Positions 24,495 through 33,920 of a stretch of DNA of 64,000 nucleotides are shown piece after piece. Where the stretch lies: the NCBI RefSeq assembly GCF_030544485.1, contig NZ_CP130610.1, positions 682,001 through 746,000 on the forward strand. The letters are read 5' to 3'. Position 1 is the first letter of the stretch. Each line of letters starts with the position of its first letter. The stretch is from Halomonas sp. HAL1 (lineage in GTDB: Bacteria > Pseudomonadota > Gammaproteobacteria > Pseudomonadales > Halomonadaceae). A program made the position numbers and the translations under genes. Under the pieces are notes generated by a model that saw only the letters and a program-made list of their open reading frames with translations, was not told where the DNA came from and ran no database searches.

Positions 24495-26513
24495 ATGAAC
24501 GAATCCAAGCAACCGCCAAGCGTGATGCCGGGCGGTAATGCGATTCAACCCCGCATGGTGCTGTGGTCGATCACCATTGTGGCGGTGGGTCTTTCCCTGT
24601 TTCAGCTTTATTCAGCCGGTATTCAGCCCTTGGGGCTCTTTTATCAGCGCAGTATTCACCTGGCATTGATTATGATGCTGGCGTTTTTAATGTTTCCTGC
24701 CTTTGGCCCCACTCGCAAACGCGGGGTGTTGGGCTGGGGACTTGATCTGCTGTTCTTTGCCGGTGCGTTGCTGACCGGTGGCTACCTGGTACTCAACCTG
24801 GATGAGATATTCAGCCGTGCCGGATTCTGGAACAGTACCGATATTCTGGTCGCCTGCATTGCCACGGTCACGGTACTGGAAGCCAGCCGCCGGGCGGTGG
24901 GTTTCGGGATGACCGTGATTGGCTTGCTGGCGATTGTCTATGCGTTTGCCGGGCCACGGGGCGAGCTACCATGGCTTGGTGAGTGGATGCCGGGCATTTT
25001 GGAGCACCGCGGCTATACCATCGACCGGGTCGCTGGTCAGCTCTATCTGGGGCAAGAGGGTATCTTTGGCCTGCCGTTAGGCGTTGCGGCGACCTATATC
25101 TTTATCTTTGTCCTGTTTGGTGCCTTTCTTGAGTGTACCGGGGCGGGCAAGTTCTTTATCGATATGGCCTATGCGGCCACCGGCCGCCAGCGCGGCGGGC
25201 CCGCCAAGGCAGCAGTGCTGGCCTCGGCGGGCATGGGCTCTATTTCCGGCAGTGCGATAGCCAACGTGGTCACCACCGGTGCCTTTACGATTCCGCTAAT
25301 GAAGCGCCTGGGCTATAAGGCCAAGCAGGCGGGCGGTATCGAAGCGGCGGCCTCGACCGGCGGGCAGATTATGCCGCCATTGATGGGCGCCGGGGCGTTC
25401 TTGATTGCTGAGTACACCAATACGCCATACCTGGACATCGTCAAGGTCAGTATCCTGCCGGCGATTATGTATTTCGCGACGGTTTACCTGTTCGTCCATA
25501 TCATCGCGCTTAAGCAGGGCATGCAGGGGCTACCCAAGGACCAACTGCCGCAGATGCGCCAGGTCATGAAGGATGGCTGGCACTTCCTACTGCCGCTGGC
25601 AGTGCTGGTTTGGCTGCTGGCGATGAGCATGTCGCCGATGCGGGTAGGCTACTACGCCGTTGTCACCATGGTGGCTGTGGCGGTGATTCGTTATGCATTG
25701 TGGTTCTTGTTTGTCGCACCTCGTCAGGGGCAGCCGGTAACCGCCACCGCGATTAAAGACGTCATACGTGCTGGCTTTGCCAAGCTGATCGAAGGCCTTG
25801 AGTTAGGCGCGCGCAACGCTGTAGCGGTTTCCATGGCCTGTGCGGTCGCCGGGATTATCGTCGGCGTTGTCGGGCTAACCGGCCTGGGGCTGAAGTTCTC
25901 GTCAATGATGCTGGCCTTCTCCGGCGGTAACATCCTGCTGGCGCTGTTAATGGTGCTGCTGGCCAGTTTGATCCTGGGGATGGGGCTACCGGTCACCGCT
26001 AGCTACATCGTTTTGATTGTGCTGGTGGGTCCCGCGCTTACCCAGGAGTTTGGCATTCCGCTACTGGTCGCGCACTTAGTGGTGTTCTGGTACTCCCAGG
26101 ACTCCAATGTGACGCCGCCCATCGCCTTGGCAGGCTTTGCCGGGGCGGCGATTGCGGGCAGTAAGCCGATGGAGACCAGCTTCCAGGCGTGGAAGTTTGC
26201 TAAGGGCCTCTACTTGATTCCGCTGTTCATGGTCTTCAATCCAGAGATCATTATGGGCGGGCCGGTACCCGTGGTGATCTGGAATGCAGTGATCGCTATT
26301 TTGGCATTGGGTGCTTTTGCTGCCGCCTTGGAAGGGTACTTGTTTACCCGCATGTCTTGGCTGCCGCGCATCGCGATTACTGCAGCGATTATTGCCGTGT
26401 TTTACCCCAATCTGCTCAGTGAGATTGCCGGTGTCGCAGTGATGATCGTCGCCATTGGCGCCAACTGGCTGGCTAGCAAGCGCGAATCGGAGGTGACGCC
26501 CGTTAGCGGTTAA
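24495..26513 (+). CDS. TRAP transporter fused permease (4TM/12TM)
   Basis: A 672-residue inner membrane protein in which the small and large TRAP membrane subunits are fused. The N-terminal part has about four helices (WSITIVAVGLSLFQLYSAGI and following). The large part starts near residue 195 and holds the DctM core: GGPAKAAVLASAGMGSISGS, ANVVTTGAFTIPLMKRLGYK, GIEAAASTGGQIMPPLMGAG and NVTPPIALAGFAGAAIA. It imports the bound substrate by Na+ or H+ symport, fitting a halophile. Third gene of the operon, with a terminator after it. Confidence 0.93.
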   Translation: MNESKQPPSVMPGGNAIQPRMVLWSITIVAVGLSLFQLYSAGIQPLGLFYQRSIHLALIMMLAFLMFPAFGPTRKRGVLGWGLDLLFFAGALLTGGYLVLNLDEIFSRAGFWNSTDILVACIATVTVLEASRRAVGFGMTVIGLLAIVYAFAGPRGELPWLGEWMPGILEHRGYTIDRVAGQLYLGQEGIFGLPLGVAATYIFIFVLFGAFLECTGAGKFFIDMAYAATGRQRGGPAKAAVLASAGMGSISGSAIANVVTTGAFTIPLMKRLGYKAKQAGGIEAAASTGGQIMPPLMGAGAFLIAEYTNTPYLDIVKVSILPAIMYFATVYLFVHIIALKQGMQGLPKDQLPQMRQVMKDGWHFLLPLAVLVWLLAMSMSPMRVGYYAVVTMVAVAVIRYALWFLFVAPRQGQPVTATAIKDVIRAGFAKLIEGLELGARNAVAVSMACAVAGIIVGVVGLTGLGLKFSSMMLAFSGGNILLALLMVLLASLILGMGLPVTASYIVLIVLVGPALTQEFGIPLLVAHLVVFWYSQDSNVTPPIALAGFAGAAIAGSKPMETSFQAWKFAKGLYLIPLFMVFNPEIIMGGPVPVVIWNAVIAILALGAFAAALEGYLFTRMSWLPRIAITAAIIAVFYPNLLSEIAGVAVMIVAIGANWLASKRESEVTPVSG

Positions 26514-26561
26514 CTCTTGGTGCTGGACGCTGCTTAATCACAGCGATTAGAACGCTATTCA

Positions 26562-26592
26562 AAGGCCCTGGGTTTATCGCCCTGGGCCTTTT
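26562..26592 (+). terminator. Terminator of the TRAP operon
   Basis: AAGGCCC pairs with GGGCCTT, then a T-T mismatch and GGG/CCC inside, followed by TTTT. It lies about 50 bases after the permease stop. Confidence 0.8.
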
Positions 26593-26679
26593 GCTATTGC
26601 TACCGTTATATCTTGCTATCCATACAACCACTCTGTTTAAATATATTGCTATATTTCTATATATAAAAGGACGAAAGTG

Positions 26680-27810
26680 ATGTTATCTAAACAGAACCTA
26701 TCGGCACCTCTCTTTGAAACGTTTACTCTGGGCAACATGACCCTAAGTAACCGTATCGTGATGGCACCCATGACGCGTAACCAGTCGCCTGGCGGGGTGC
26801 CCACTGAGGACGTGGCGGCTTACTACAAAAGCCGTGCCGTAGGTGGGGTGGGGTTAATTATCACCGAAGGTACCTATATTGATCACCTAGGTGCTAACGG
26901 CTACCCCGGCGTACCCGCTTTTTACGGTGAGCAGGCATTAGCAGGCTGGAAGCGCGTCGTAGAAGAGGTTCATGCCGCGGGCGGTAAGATTGCACCGCAG
27001 CTTTGGCACGTAGGCCGTGAGCGGCGCCCAGGCGTTGAGCCAGATACCAGCGTGCCCGGCTTTGGCCCGATGAGCATCGTGGAAGACGGCGTTGAAGTAG
27101 TTCGGGCCATGAGCGAAGACGACATGCACGAAGTCGCCGCCTCGTTTGCCCGCGCGGCCAGTGACGCTAAACGCATTGGCTTTGACGGCATCGAACTACA
27201 CGGCGCCCATGGCTATTTGATTGACCAGTTCTTATGGGCCGAGAGTAACCAGCGCACCGATACCTTTGGCGGCAGCGCGGAAAATCGCTTGCGCTTCCCA
27301 CGTATGATTGTAAGTGCAGTGCGTGAAGCAGTGGGCCCTGAGTTTCCGATTATGTTCCGTTTTTCACAGTGGAAGCTCTCCGACTACGACGCCATTATCG
27401 CTGAAACCCCTGACGCGCTTGGTGAAATACTCAAGCCGCTGGCCGATGATGGTGTGGATATTTTTCACGCCAGCACACGCCGCGTCTGGGAACCTGGTTT
27501 TGAGGGCAGTGATAAAACCTTGGCAACGTGGACTCGCGAATTAACCGGCAAGCCGGTTATCGCCGTGGGCAGCGTTGGTCTCGATAAAACGTTCCGTACC
27601 GGGCACTTTACCCGCACTGAAGACCCGACTTCCAAAAGCCGTGTCAATGTGGAAGAGCTGGCCATGTGGCGCGCGCGTGATGACTTTGACTTGATTGCCA
27701 TTGGTCGCGCGCTGCTTTCTGACCCGCAGTGGGCTAACAAAGTACGTGATGGACGCCTTGACGAGCTTTCTGACTTTGACAGCAGCGCGCTCGACACCCT
27801 AGTACGTTAA
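26680..27810 (+). CDS. Old Yellow Enzyme-family NADH:flavin oxidoreductase
   Basis: A 376-residue FMN-dependent ene-reductase. IVMAPMTRNQSPGGVPTEDV near the N-terminus binds FMN; HVGRERRPG, FDGIELHGAHGYLIDQFLWA (substrate-binding His and Asn-like region) and the C-terminal FDLIAIGRALLSDPQWANKV complete the TIM barrel. Such enzymes reduce activated C=C bonds in electrophiles. ATG 26680 follows AAAGG by nine bases; GTG 26677 is also in frame. The next gene encodes an ArsR regulator, a pairing that suggests induction by toxic electrophiles. Confidence 0.9.
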   Translation: MLSKQNLSAPLFETFTLGNMTLSNRIVMAPMTRNQSPGGVPTEDVAAYYKSRAVGGVGLIITEGTYIDHLGANGYPGVPAFYGEQALAGWKRVVEEVHAAGGKIAPQLWHVGRERRPGVEPDTSVPGFGPMSIVEDGVEVVRAMSEDDMHEVAASFARAASDAKRIGFDGIELHGAHGYLIDQFLWAESNQRTDTFGGSAENRLRFPRMIVSAVREAVGPEFPIMFRFSQWKLSDYDAIIAETPDALGEILKPLADDGVDIFHASTRRVWEPGFEGSDKTLATWTRELTGKPVIAVGSVGLDKTFRTGHFTRTEDPTSKSRVNVEELAMWRARDDFDLIAIGRALLSDPQWANKVRDGRLDELSDFDSSALDTLVR

Positions 27811-27829
27811 GTTCAATCCTTTGATGCGA

Positions 27830-27863
27830 AAGGGGCAGGCTGCCTCGGCAGTCTGCCCCTTAA
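27830..27863 (+). terminator. Hairpin terminator after the Old Yellow Enzyme gene
   Basis: AGGGGCAGGCTGCC and GGCAGTCTGCCCCTT form a long stem with one mismatch around TCG. A T-run is nearly absent, so it may only attenuate transcription into the ArsR gene. Confidence 0.6.
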
Positions 27864-27902
27864 CGCGTATAATGATCTGGCTATCAACGAACGGCTGTGA
27901 TC

Positions 27903-28202
27903 ATGGATATCAATACCGTTTTAAGCGCGCTGGCGAACCCAGCACGTCTCGACATTCTTTACTGGCTTAAAGAGCCGGAGCGTCATTTTCCGCCGCAAAA
28001 AGATACGGCGCCGAAGGGCGGTGTTTGTGTCAGCCATATTCGTGATAAAACCGGGCTATCTCAACCGACGGTCTCACTTTATCTTTCTACGCTTTATCGC
28101 GCGGGTTTGGTTTCTTCCACTCGGGTCGGCCAGTGGACGTACTACCGTTACGAGCATGATGTGGCAGAAAGCTTTTTGCACGAGCTGAGCGAGCGACTAT
28201 AA
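27903..28202 (+). CDS. ArsR-family winged-helix regulator
   Basis: A 99-residue helix-turn-helix protein: MDINTVLSALANPARLDILY, the recognition helix region TGLSQPTVSLYLSTLYRAGL and wing TRVGQWTYYRYEHD. The classical arsenic or zinc ligand motifs (ELCVCDL) are missing; one cysteine occurs in GGVCVSHIRD just before the DNA-binding helices and could be reactive. Start ATG 27903 or GTG 27897. It probably represses the preceding reductase gene. The signal is unknown. Confidence 0.85.
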   Translation: MDINTVLSALANPARLDILYWLKEPERHFPPQKDTAPKGGVCVSHIRDKTGLSQPTVSLYLSTLYRAGLVSSTRVGQWTYYRYEHDVAESFLHELSERL

Positions 28203-28219
28203 AACGTCCTTTCGTTAAA

Positions 28220-28251
28220 CGATAAAACCCCGCCAAAGCGGGGTTTTATCG
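28220..28251. terminator. Bidirectional terminator between the ArsR and PBP1A genes
   Basis: A perfect stem CGATAAAACCCCGC / GCGGGGTTTTATCG with a CAAA loop. The T-rich arm works in both directions for the convergent genes. Confidence 0.85.
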
Positions 28252-28310
28252 TTGGTGTTGCTAGAAAATCAATACTGGGCCCGGTTTACGCCAGGCCCTT
28301 TTCAGTTGCT

Positions 28311-30839
28311 TCAGAAGATCGACTCGGCGGTGCCTGACCCCTGTGAACCGCTGGCTTCTTCCAGCTCACGGCTGATGCGGCGCTGCTGGTAATCCGGCAA
28401 GTGATCCTGATGGAACAGCTCAGAGATGCCACCAGACTGACCGTCCGCTAAACGCTGGCCTGTGCTCGGGTCCACACGTGCCGTAACGACAGTCTCTGGG
28501 CGTTCGGGCACGGCACTCGGCGTTCCTTCCAGGGCATCACCCATAAACGCTACCCAGATAGGTAGTGCGGCCTGAGCCCCATATTCAGAAATGGTTTCGT
28601 TACTATCCTTACCCACCCATACCGTGGTCACCAAGTTGTTATTAAAGCCTGCAAACCAGGCATCACGCTGGCTGTTAGTCGTACCGGTTTTGCCGACGAT
28701 ATCGTCACGGTTAAGGCTCAGCGCACCGCGGCCAGTGCCCGAGGTAATAACGTCACGCAGCATATCGCGCAAGATGTACACAGCGGCCGGGTCGGCTACT
28801 CGTTTGGCGATCGGGTACTCGCGACCATCGATCTCCACCGTCTCCTGGTCTTCGGCACAGCTCGGGCAGGCGACCTGTGGAGTGGCTTCATCGATAATTT
28901 CGTTATCGTCGTCACGGGTTACACGCTCAATGAACCATGGAGCTACTTGGAAGCCGCCATTGGCGATAACGGCATAAGCATTGGTCATCTCCATGGGCGT
29001 TAAGCTCGCACTGCCTAGTGCTAATGATAAGCCGTTGGGAAGTTGGGCGGGGGAGAAGCCGAAACCTTCCAAAAAGTTAATCGTGTAATCCAGCCCCATG
29101 GTCTGCAGCACACGGATCGTCACTAGGTTGCGCGAACGGGCCAGGGCTGGGCGTAAGCGCATGGGGCCTTGGAAGTCGCGGCTAGAGTTGACCGGCCGCC
29201 ACAATGAGTTACTGCCATCGTCAAGCACCACAGGGGCATCGTTAACCACGCTGGCAGCGTTCATTTCGCCATTTTCAAGGGCCGCTAAATAAATAAACGG
29301 TTTGAAGATCGAGCCCGATTGACGCCGGGCCTGCACGGCACGATTGAACTTGCTCGCATTAAAGTCGAAGCCGCCCTGCAGGGCTAAAATAGCGCCTGTT
29401 TGCGGGTCTTGGACCACCAGCGAACCTTCGGCATCCGGGCGCTGAGAGAGGCGCAGCGAGCCGTCATCATTCTCAATCACGCGGATTAGATCGCCACGTA
29501 CCGCAATCTCAGCCGCTGAGCTTGGCTCGGCACCACGGCTACGCGGGCTCAGATAAGGACGAGCCCAGTTCAAGCCCTCCCAGGCAATAGTCTGTAGGCC
29601 ACCACGGCGGGTAAGCACCTGCATTTCGCGATCGCTGCTCTCGACCACAATGGCGGGCTGTAGAAGGCCGTAATTGGGCGTGCGCTCAAGCACCTGGACC
29701 CAGTTGCTGACGTCACCCTCGATCCCCTCGACTTCTGTTTGGCTGCGCTGGGCGGCCTGGCGGGCGGTCTGACGAATTTCCGGCGACTCGGAAAGCTCCT
29801 CTTCAAGCCCTTGGGTCGCGGTTTGCTCCTGTGCTTCCACAAGACTGGAAGCAATGTCGCTCTGCTCTGGCCCGCGCCAGCCGTGACGCAGGTCGTAGTC
29901 CGTCAAGCCATTGGCCAGTGCTTGGCGGGCATAGGGCTGCAGCTCACTATCAATGGTGGTGTAGACGCGATAGCCGCCGGTGTAAGCCTCATCGCCAAAG
30001 CGCTCTACTGCGTACTGCCGCGCCATTTCCGATACATAAGCGGCATCAACCTCGGCTTGGGTAAAGTGGCGGCGGGCGGTGACGGGATCCTGCACCGCGA
30101 CTTGATAAGTCTCGTCGTCGATATAGCCCAGTTCACGCATGCGGAACAGAATCCAGTTACGACGAATCAGCGAACGCTCGGAGTTGGCCAGCGGGTTGAA
30201 GGCAGAGGGCGCCTTGGGCAAGCCAGCAATCATCGCCGTTTGTGCCAAATTCAATTCGGCGAGCGGCTTGTCATAATAGGTTTCAGCGGCGGCAGCGATA
30301 CCGTAAGCGCGATTGCCCAAGAAAATCTTATTGACGTAAAGCTCGAAGATCTCCTCTTTATTGAGTACCTGCTCCATTTGCAGTGCCAGCAGAATTTCGC
30401 GAATTTTACGCGTAAAGGTCTGGTCCAGCGTCAGCATGTAGTTACGCGCGACCTGCATGGTGATGGTCGAGCCACCGGATTGGATGGTGCCGCCACTCTG
30501 CGCAAGCTCCACTGCGGCCCTGGCTAAGCCGCGCGGGTCGACACCTGCGTGGTCGAAATAACTGGCATCCTCGGCGGCAATCAAGGCATTGATCATATCC
30601 TGAGGAATTTGATCAAAATTGATCGCCATGCGACGCTCTTCACCAAATTCGCCAATCAATTTACCGTCCTGGGTAAAAATACGTAGCGGCGTGTGTAGTT
30701 CGAAATCCTGCAGTTGGCGAACGTCGGGCAGCCCCGGTGCAAAGTAAATGGCGGCGCCTACTACGGCTAACGCAGTGGCACCGACTAACGATACAATCAG
30801 GAAAAAGAGCGACACAATAAGGGTTCGAAGAAACGTCAT
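28311..30839 (-). CDS. mrcA: Penicillin-binding protein 1A (bifunctional)
   Basis: About 842 residues, inner membrane protein building peptidoglycan. The order is an N-terminal membrane helix (LRTLIVSLFFLIVSLVGATA), the transglycosylase domain with EDASYFDHAGVDPRG (catalytic Glu) and GGSTITMQVARNYML, an OB-like insertion, then the transpeptidase with active Ser in SGSIFKPF, the SRN motif and KTGTTNSQRDAWFAG. I start it at ATG 30839 so that the membrane helix is near the N-terminus; ATG 30878 would add 13 residues without a ribosome-binding site. It is divergent from pilM, the usual arrangement in gammaproteobacteria. Confidence 0.95.
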   Translation of the reverse strand: MTFLRTLIVSLFFLIVSLVGATALAVVGAAIYFAPGLPDVRQLQDFELHTPLRIFTQDGKLIGEFGEERRMAINFDQIPQDMINALIAAEDASYFDHAGVDPRGLARAAVELAQSGGTIQSGGSTITMQVARNYMLTLDQTFTRKIREILLALQMEQVLNKEEIFELYVNKIFLGNRAYGIAAAAETYYDKPLAELNLAQTAMIAGLPKAPSAFNPLANSERSLIRRNWILFRMRELGYIDDETYQVAVQDPVTARRHFTQAEVDAAYVSEMARQYAVERFGDEAYTGGYRVYTTIDSELQPYARQALANGLTDYDLRHGWRGPEQSDIASSLVEAQEQTATQGLEEELSESPEIRQTARQAAQRSQTEVEGIEGDVSNWVQVLERTPNYGLLQPAIVVESSDREMQVLTRRGGLQTIAWEGLNWARPYLSPRSRGAEPSSAAEIAVRGDLIRVIENDDGSLRLSQRPDAEGSLVVQDPQTGAILALQGGFDFNASKFNRAVQARRQSGSIFKPFIYLAALENGEMNAASVVNDAPVVLDDGSNSLWRPVNSSRDFQGPMRLRPALARSRNLVTIRVLQTMGLDYTINFLEGFGFSPAQLPNGLSLALGSASLTPMEMTNAYAVIANGGFQVAPWFIERVTRDDDNEIIDEATPQVACPSCAEDQETVEIDGREYPIAKRVADPAAVYILRDMLRDVITSGTGRGALSLNRDDIVGKTGTTNSQRDAWFAGFNNNLVTTVWVGKDSNETISEYGAQAALPIWVAFMGDALEGTPSAVPERPETVVTARVDPSTGQRLADGQSGGISELFHQDHLPDYQQRRISRELEEASGSQGSGTAESIF

Positions 30840-31041
30840 GTACGAAGGGCACCCTGGAAAGAATAAAAAGATAGGCATCTAAACGGCCGTATCATGCAAT
30901 TGGCTGCCATTATAGGAACCTGAGGCGGCGGCCACCAGTGTTGATATGCCGTAAGTTGGTTCGCGTGTGACTTAACTAAAAATCATGTAACCTCAAACGA
31001 CATGTGAAGACGGGCGACAAGTAGGCGGAGCCGAACCCAAT

Positions 31042-32103
31042 ATGCGCTTTCTGAAATCTGGTAAAGGGTTGATCGGCGTCGATATTACATCAGCGACCGT
31101 AAAGCTGCTTGAGCTAAAACAGTGCCACGATAACTACCAAGTAGAAAGCTACGCGGTGAGGCCGTTACGCGAAGGCGCGGTGGTCGAACGCCGTATTCGC
31201 GATATTGATGACGTTGCCAGTGTACTGAGCCGCGCCGTGGAGCATGCCAAACCTTCTACCCGCCAAGCAGCAGTGGCCGTTCCCGCCAGCGCCGCGATTA
31301 CCAAAACGTTGACCTTTCCTATCGGGCTAAGCGAAGAGGAAATTGAAGAGCGCATTGTGGCTGAATCCGACCGCCATATTCCTTTTCCGTTCAATGAAGT
31401 GGCGTTCGACTTTGAGTGCCTTGGCCCCGCCCCCTTTGACGATGAGCAGCAGCAAGTCATGCTGGTGGCCTGCCGTCAGCAGGATGTTACCCAACTCACG
31501 GAAACGTTAGAGCGCGCTGGCTTAGAGCCCGCGGCAGTGGATGTGGAAACCTTTGCCATGGAGCGTTCGCTTGCCGAATTGCGCCGCCAGCTAAAGGTAG
31601 AGAATGACCCTACTGCCTGCGTTGGCTTGGTGGACATTGGCGCCAATATGAACGCCTTTCACGTTGTTCGTGGTGGTCATATCGTTTATACCCGCGACAC
31701 CGTTTTCGGTGGCCGCCAGCTTACCGACTCGATTCGCGAACGCTACGATTTGAGTATGGAGGAAGCGGGCTTCGCTAAAAAACGTGGCGGACTACCTGAT
31801 GATTACCATGAGCGCGTCCTCAATCCTTTCCTGGAAACCGTAGTGCAGCAGGTCGGGCGCTCCTTGCAGCTTTACTACACCGCCGGGCGTCAGCAAGAGG
31901 TGCAACACATTGTGTTGGCAGGCGGGTCGAGCGTGATTCCCGGGCTTGCCGAACGGATTGCTGAAGACAGTGGTATGTCGGTGACCATAGCCAACCCCTT
32001 CCAGCGCATGCGGGTCAATAAGCGCTTAAACCTTCAGGCGTTGACCAATGATGCGCCAGCGATGCTCACCGCGGGTGGCTTGGCAATGCGGGTGAGCCAA
32101 TGA
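31042..32103 (+). CDS. pilM: Type IV pilus inner-membrane platform protein PilM
   Basis: A 353-residue actin-like ATPase-fold protein: GKGLIGVDITSATVKLLELK at the start, the GLVDIGANMNAFHVVRGG phosphate loop region and VLAGGSSVIPGLAE near the end. It sits on the cytoplasmic face and binds the N-terminal peptide of PilN. First gene of pilMNOPQ-aroK-aroB; the stop overlaps the pilN start (ATGA). The divergent promoter lies in 30840-31041. Confidence 0.95.
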   Translation: MRFLKSGKGLIGVDITSATVKLLELKQCHDNYQVESYAVRPLREGAVVERRIRDIDDVASVLSRAVEHAKPSTRQAAVAVPASAAITKTLTFPIGLSEEEIEERIVAESDRHIPFPFNEVAFDFECLGPAPFDDEQQQVMLVACRQQDVTQLTETLERAGLEPAAVDVETFAMERSLAELRRQLKVENDPTACVGLVDIGANMNAFHVVRGGHIVYTRDTVFGGRQLTDSIRERYDLSMEEAGFAKKRGGLPDDYHERVLNPFLETVVQQVGRSLQLYYTAGRQQEVQHIVLAGGSSVIPGLAERIAEDSGMSVTIANPFQRMRVNKRLNLQALTNDAPAMLTAGGLAMRVSQ

Positions 32104-32717
32104 GCATGAACATTAACCTGCTGCCCTGGCGGGAAGCGCAGCGTGAGCGAAATACCCGCAAATTTTATGTTGTCGTGGCCGGTATGCTGATACTGGGCGT
32201 CGCGCTGGGGTTGCTGATCTCCCATTATTACCAGCTTAAGTTGGCGGCCCAGCAGCAGCGCAATGCTTATGTTAGTGACCATATTGAACGCCTTAATGCG
32301 GATATCGCGGGCGTGTCACGCTACGCCAGTGATGCCGCACGCCTAGGTGAGCAGATTGCGGTGTTTCAGGCGTTACAGAGTGAGCAAGCAGACACTGTGC
32401 AACTGTTCAATGATGTGGCTAACAGCGTGGCTAACGGCGTTATTTATCAACGGTTAGCGAAAAACGGCGATCAAGTCAGTGTCACTGCGGTAGCCGGCAG
32501 CGAACGACAGGTCTCTGAGCAGCTGCGCCGTATTGCAGCGCTGCCAGGGATGGGAGTGCCTTCATTATCGGCGGTAGAGAGCGAACAGAACGGCGCTGGT
32601 CGCGTGTTTCGTTTTGACGTGGAGCAGACCACAGTAGCGGTGCCGCAAGGTGTTGCCCAAGATGTGGAAGAGCAGGGTGTGGCAGAACTGGGTGAGGAAG
32701 AAGAGGGTTCGTCATGA
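32100..32717 (+). CDS. pilN: Type IV pilus assembly protein PilN
   Basis: 205 residues. The cytoplasmic start MSMNINLLPWREAQRERNTR carries the INLLPWRE motif that docks into PilM. One membrane helix follows (FYVVVAGMLILGVALGLLIS, about 22-41), then a coiled coil and a periplasmic ferredoxin-like domain. The C-terminus is a long acidic tail (EEQGVAELGEEEEGSS). It pairs with PilO to form the alignment complex. Overlaps pilO by ATGA. Confidence 0.95.
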   Translation: MSMNINLLPWREAQRERNTRKFYVVVAGMLILGVALGLLISHYYQLKLAAQQQRNAYVSDHIERLNADIAGVSRYASDAARLGEQIAVFQALQSEQADTVQLFNDVANSVANGVIYQRLAKNGDQVSVTAVAGSERQVSEQLRRIAALPGMGVPSLSAVESEQNGAGRVFRFDVEQTTVAVPQGVAQDVEEQGVAELGEEEEGSS

Positions 32718-33373
32718 GCCTTAATCGCGAGCAGTGGGCTATCGAGTGGCAGCGCCTGCGCGATGTCGATTGGCGCGATCTAGATATTAAGGAAGCCGGT
32801 GGATGGCCATTGCTGCTAAAAGTGTTGAGCTGTTGTTTGGCACTGCTGGCAGCATTGAGCGTCATGCTGTGGTTCGTAGTAAGCGAGCAGCGGGAATCCT
32901 TTAGGGCGGCGCAGCGTGAAGAGGTGAGGCTGCTAAGCGAATACCGCAGTAAAGCCTCGGAAGCCGCCTTTTTACCGGAAATGCGCGAACAGCTGACGAC
33001 CCTGGAAGGGCAAATAGCGCGTTTGCGCACAATGCTGCCCACCGATGCCGAGATCCCTTCTCTGCTCGATAGCATTAGCGATGCCGCCGTTGACAACCGT
33101 CTCACCATTGAAACGATTCGGCTGCGTCCAACGCTAACCCAGCCCCATTATGTCGAGCAGCCGCTGGATATACAGGTACGCGGTGACTATCACCAGTTGG
33201 CACGCTTTAGTGCTGATATCGCGTCGTTACCCCGCATGGTGACCCAGCACGATTTTACCTTGGAGCCGGTAGAGGAGCGTGGCGATACGCTGCGCCTTTC
33301 GCTACTGGCCCGCACTTATCGTTACCTGGAACCGGGCGACCAGCCCCCAACTGACGGGGCGGAGCCACTATGA
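32714..33373 (+). CDS. pilO: Type IV pilus assembly protein PilO
   Basis: 219 residues. A cytoplasmic N-terminus, one membrane helix near 35-58 (LLKVLSCCLALLAALSVMLW), a coiled coil rich in Arg and Glu, and a periplasmic ferredoxin-like domain containing MLPTDAEIPSLLDSISDAAV. It heterodimerises with PilN and links the inner-membrane machinery to PilP. Translationally coupled at both ends (ATGA overlaps). Confidence 0.95.
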   Translation: MSLNREQWAIEWQRLRDVDWRDLDIKEAGGWPLLLKVLSCCLALLAALSVMLWFVVSEQRESFRAAQREEVRLLSEYRSKASEAAFLPEMREQLTTLEGQIARLRTMLPTDAEIPSLLDSISDAAVDNRLTIETIRLRPTLTQPHYVEQPLDIQVRGDYHQLARFSADIASLPRMVTQHDFTLEPVEERGDTLRLSLLARTYRYLEPGDQPPTDGAEPL

Positions 33374-33906
33374 CGCGTACAGCTAAGCTCATAGGAATGA
33401 TGGTAAGTGTGGTGCTGCTCACGGCCTGTGCGGATGCCGAGTTAACTCAGCTGGAACGCACGTTGGCCAATATTCGTCAGTCGCCAGGCGGTCAGCCGCC
33501 GGTCATTGCGGTTGCGCTGCCTGAAAGTCGTACCTTGGCTTATTTATATAGCGAAGACCGCAGCCCCTTTTTACCGCCAGATGCTATTGCTCAGGATGAC
33601 GCTAATCGTAGCGAGGGCGCGCTTGCGCCTGACCAGCAGCGTACCCCTGAGCCACTAGAGCGCTTTTCTCTGCAGGAGCTGCGTTTGGTCGGTACGATGC
33701 GTATGGCGGGGCGGCAAGTGGCGATGATCGCCTCTCCAGATGGCAATGTGACCAGCGTGAAAGAGGGCAACTATATGGGCACCGACTATGGACGCATTGC
33801 CCAGATAAGCGCTCAAGAAATTCGTGTTACCGAGCGTGTCTTTACCCAGCGGGAAGGTTGGCAACAGCGGCAAGTGTCGCTTGCTATCAACGAAAACAAC
33901 GAGTAA
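33370..33906 (+). CDS. pilP: Type IV pilus lipoprotein PilP
   Basis: 178 residues with a lipoprotein signal ending in VLLTAC. After the lipid anchor comes a flexible Pro/Asp-rich segment (SPFLPPDAIAQDD) and a small beta domain, LEELRLVGTM-like (here LQELRLVGTMRMAGRQVAMI) through VKEGNYMGTDYGRI. It bridges PilNO to the secretin PilQ across the periplasm. The gene overlaps pilO and is followed 14 bases later by pilQ. Confidence 0.95.
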   Translation: MTRTAKLIGMMVSVVLLTACADAELTQLERTLANIRQSPGGQPPVIAVALPESRTLAYLYSEDRSPFLPPDAIAQDDANRSEGALAPDQQRTPEPLERFSLQELRLVGTMRMAGRQVAMIASPDGNVTSVKEGNYMGTDYGRIAQISAQEIRVTERVFTQREGWQQRQVSLAINENNE

Positions 33907-33920
33907 GCGGATATTAGCTC

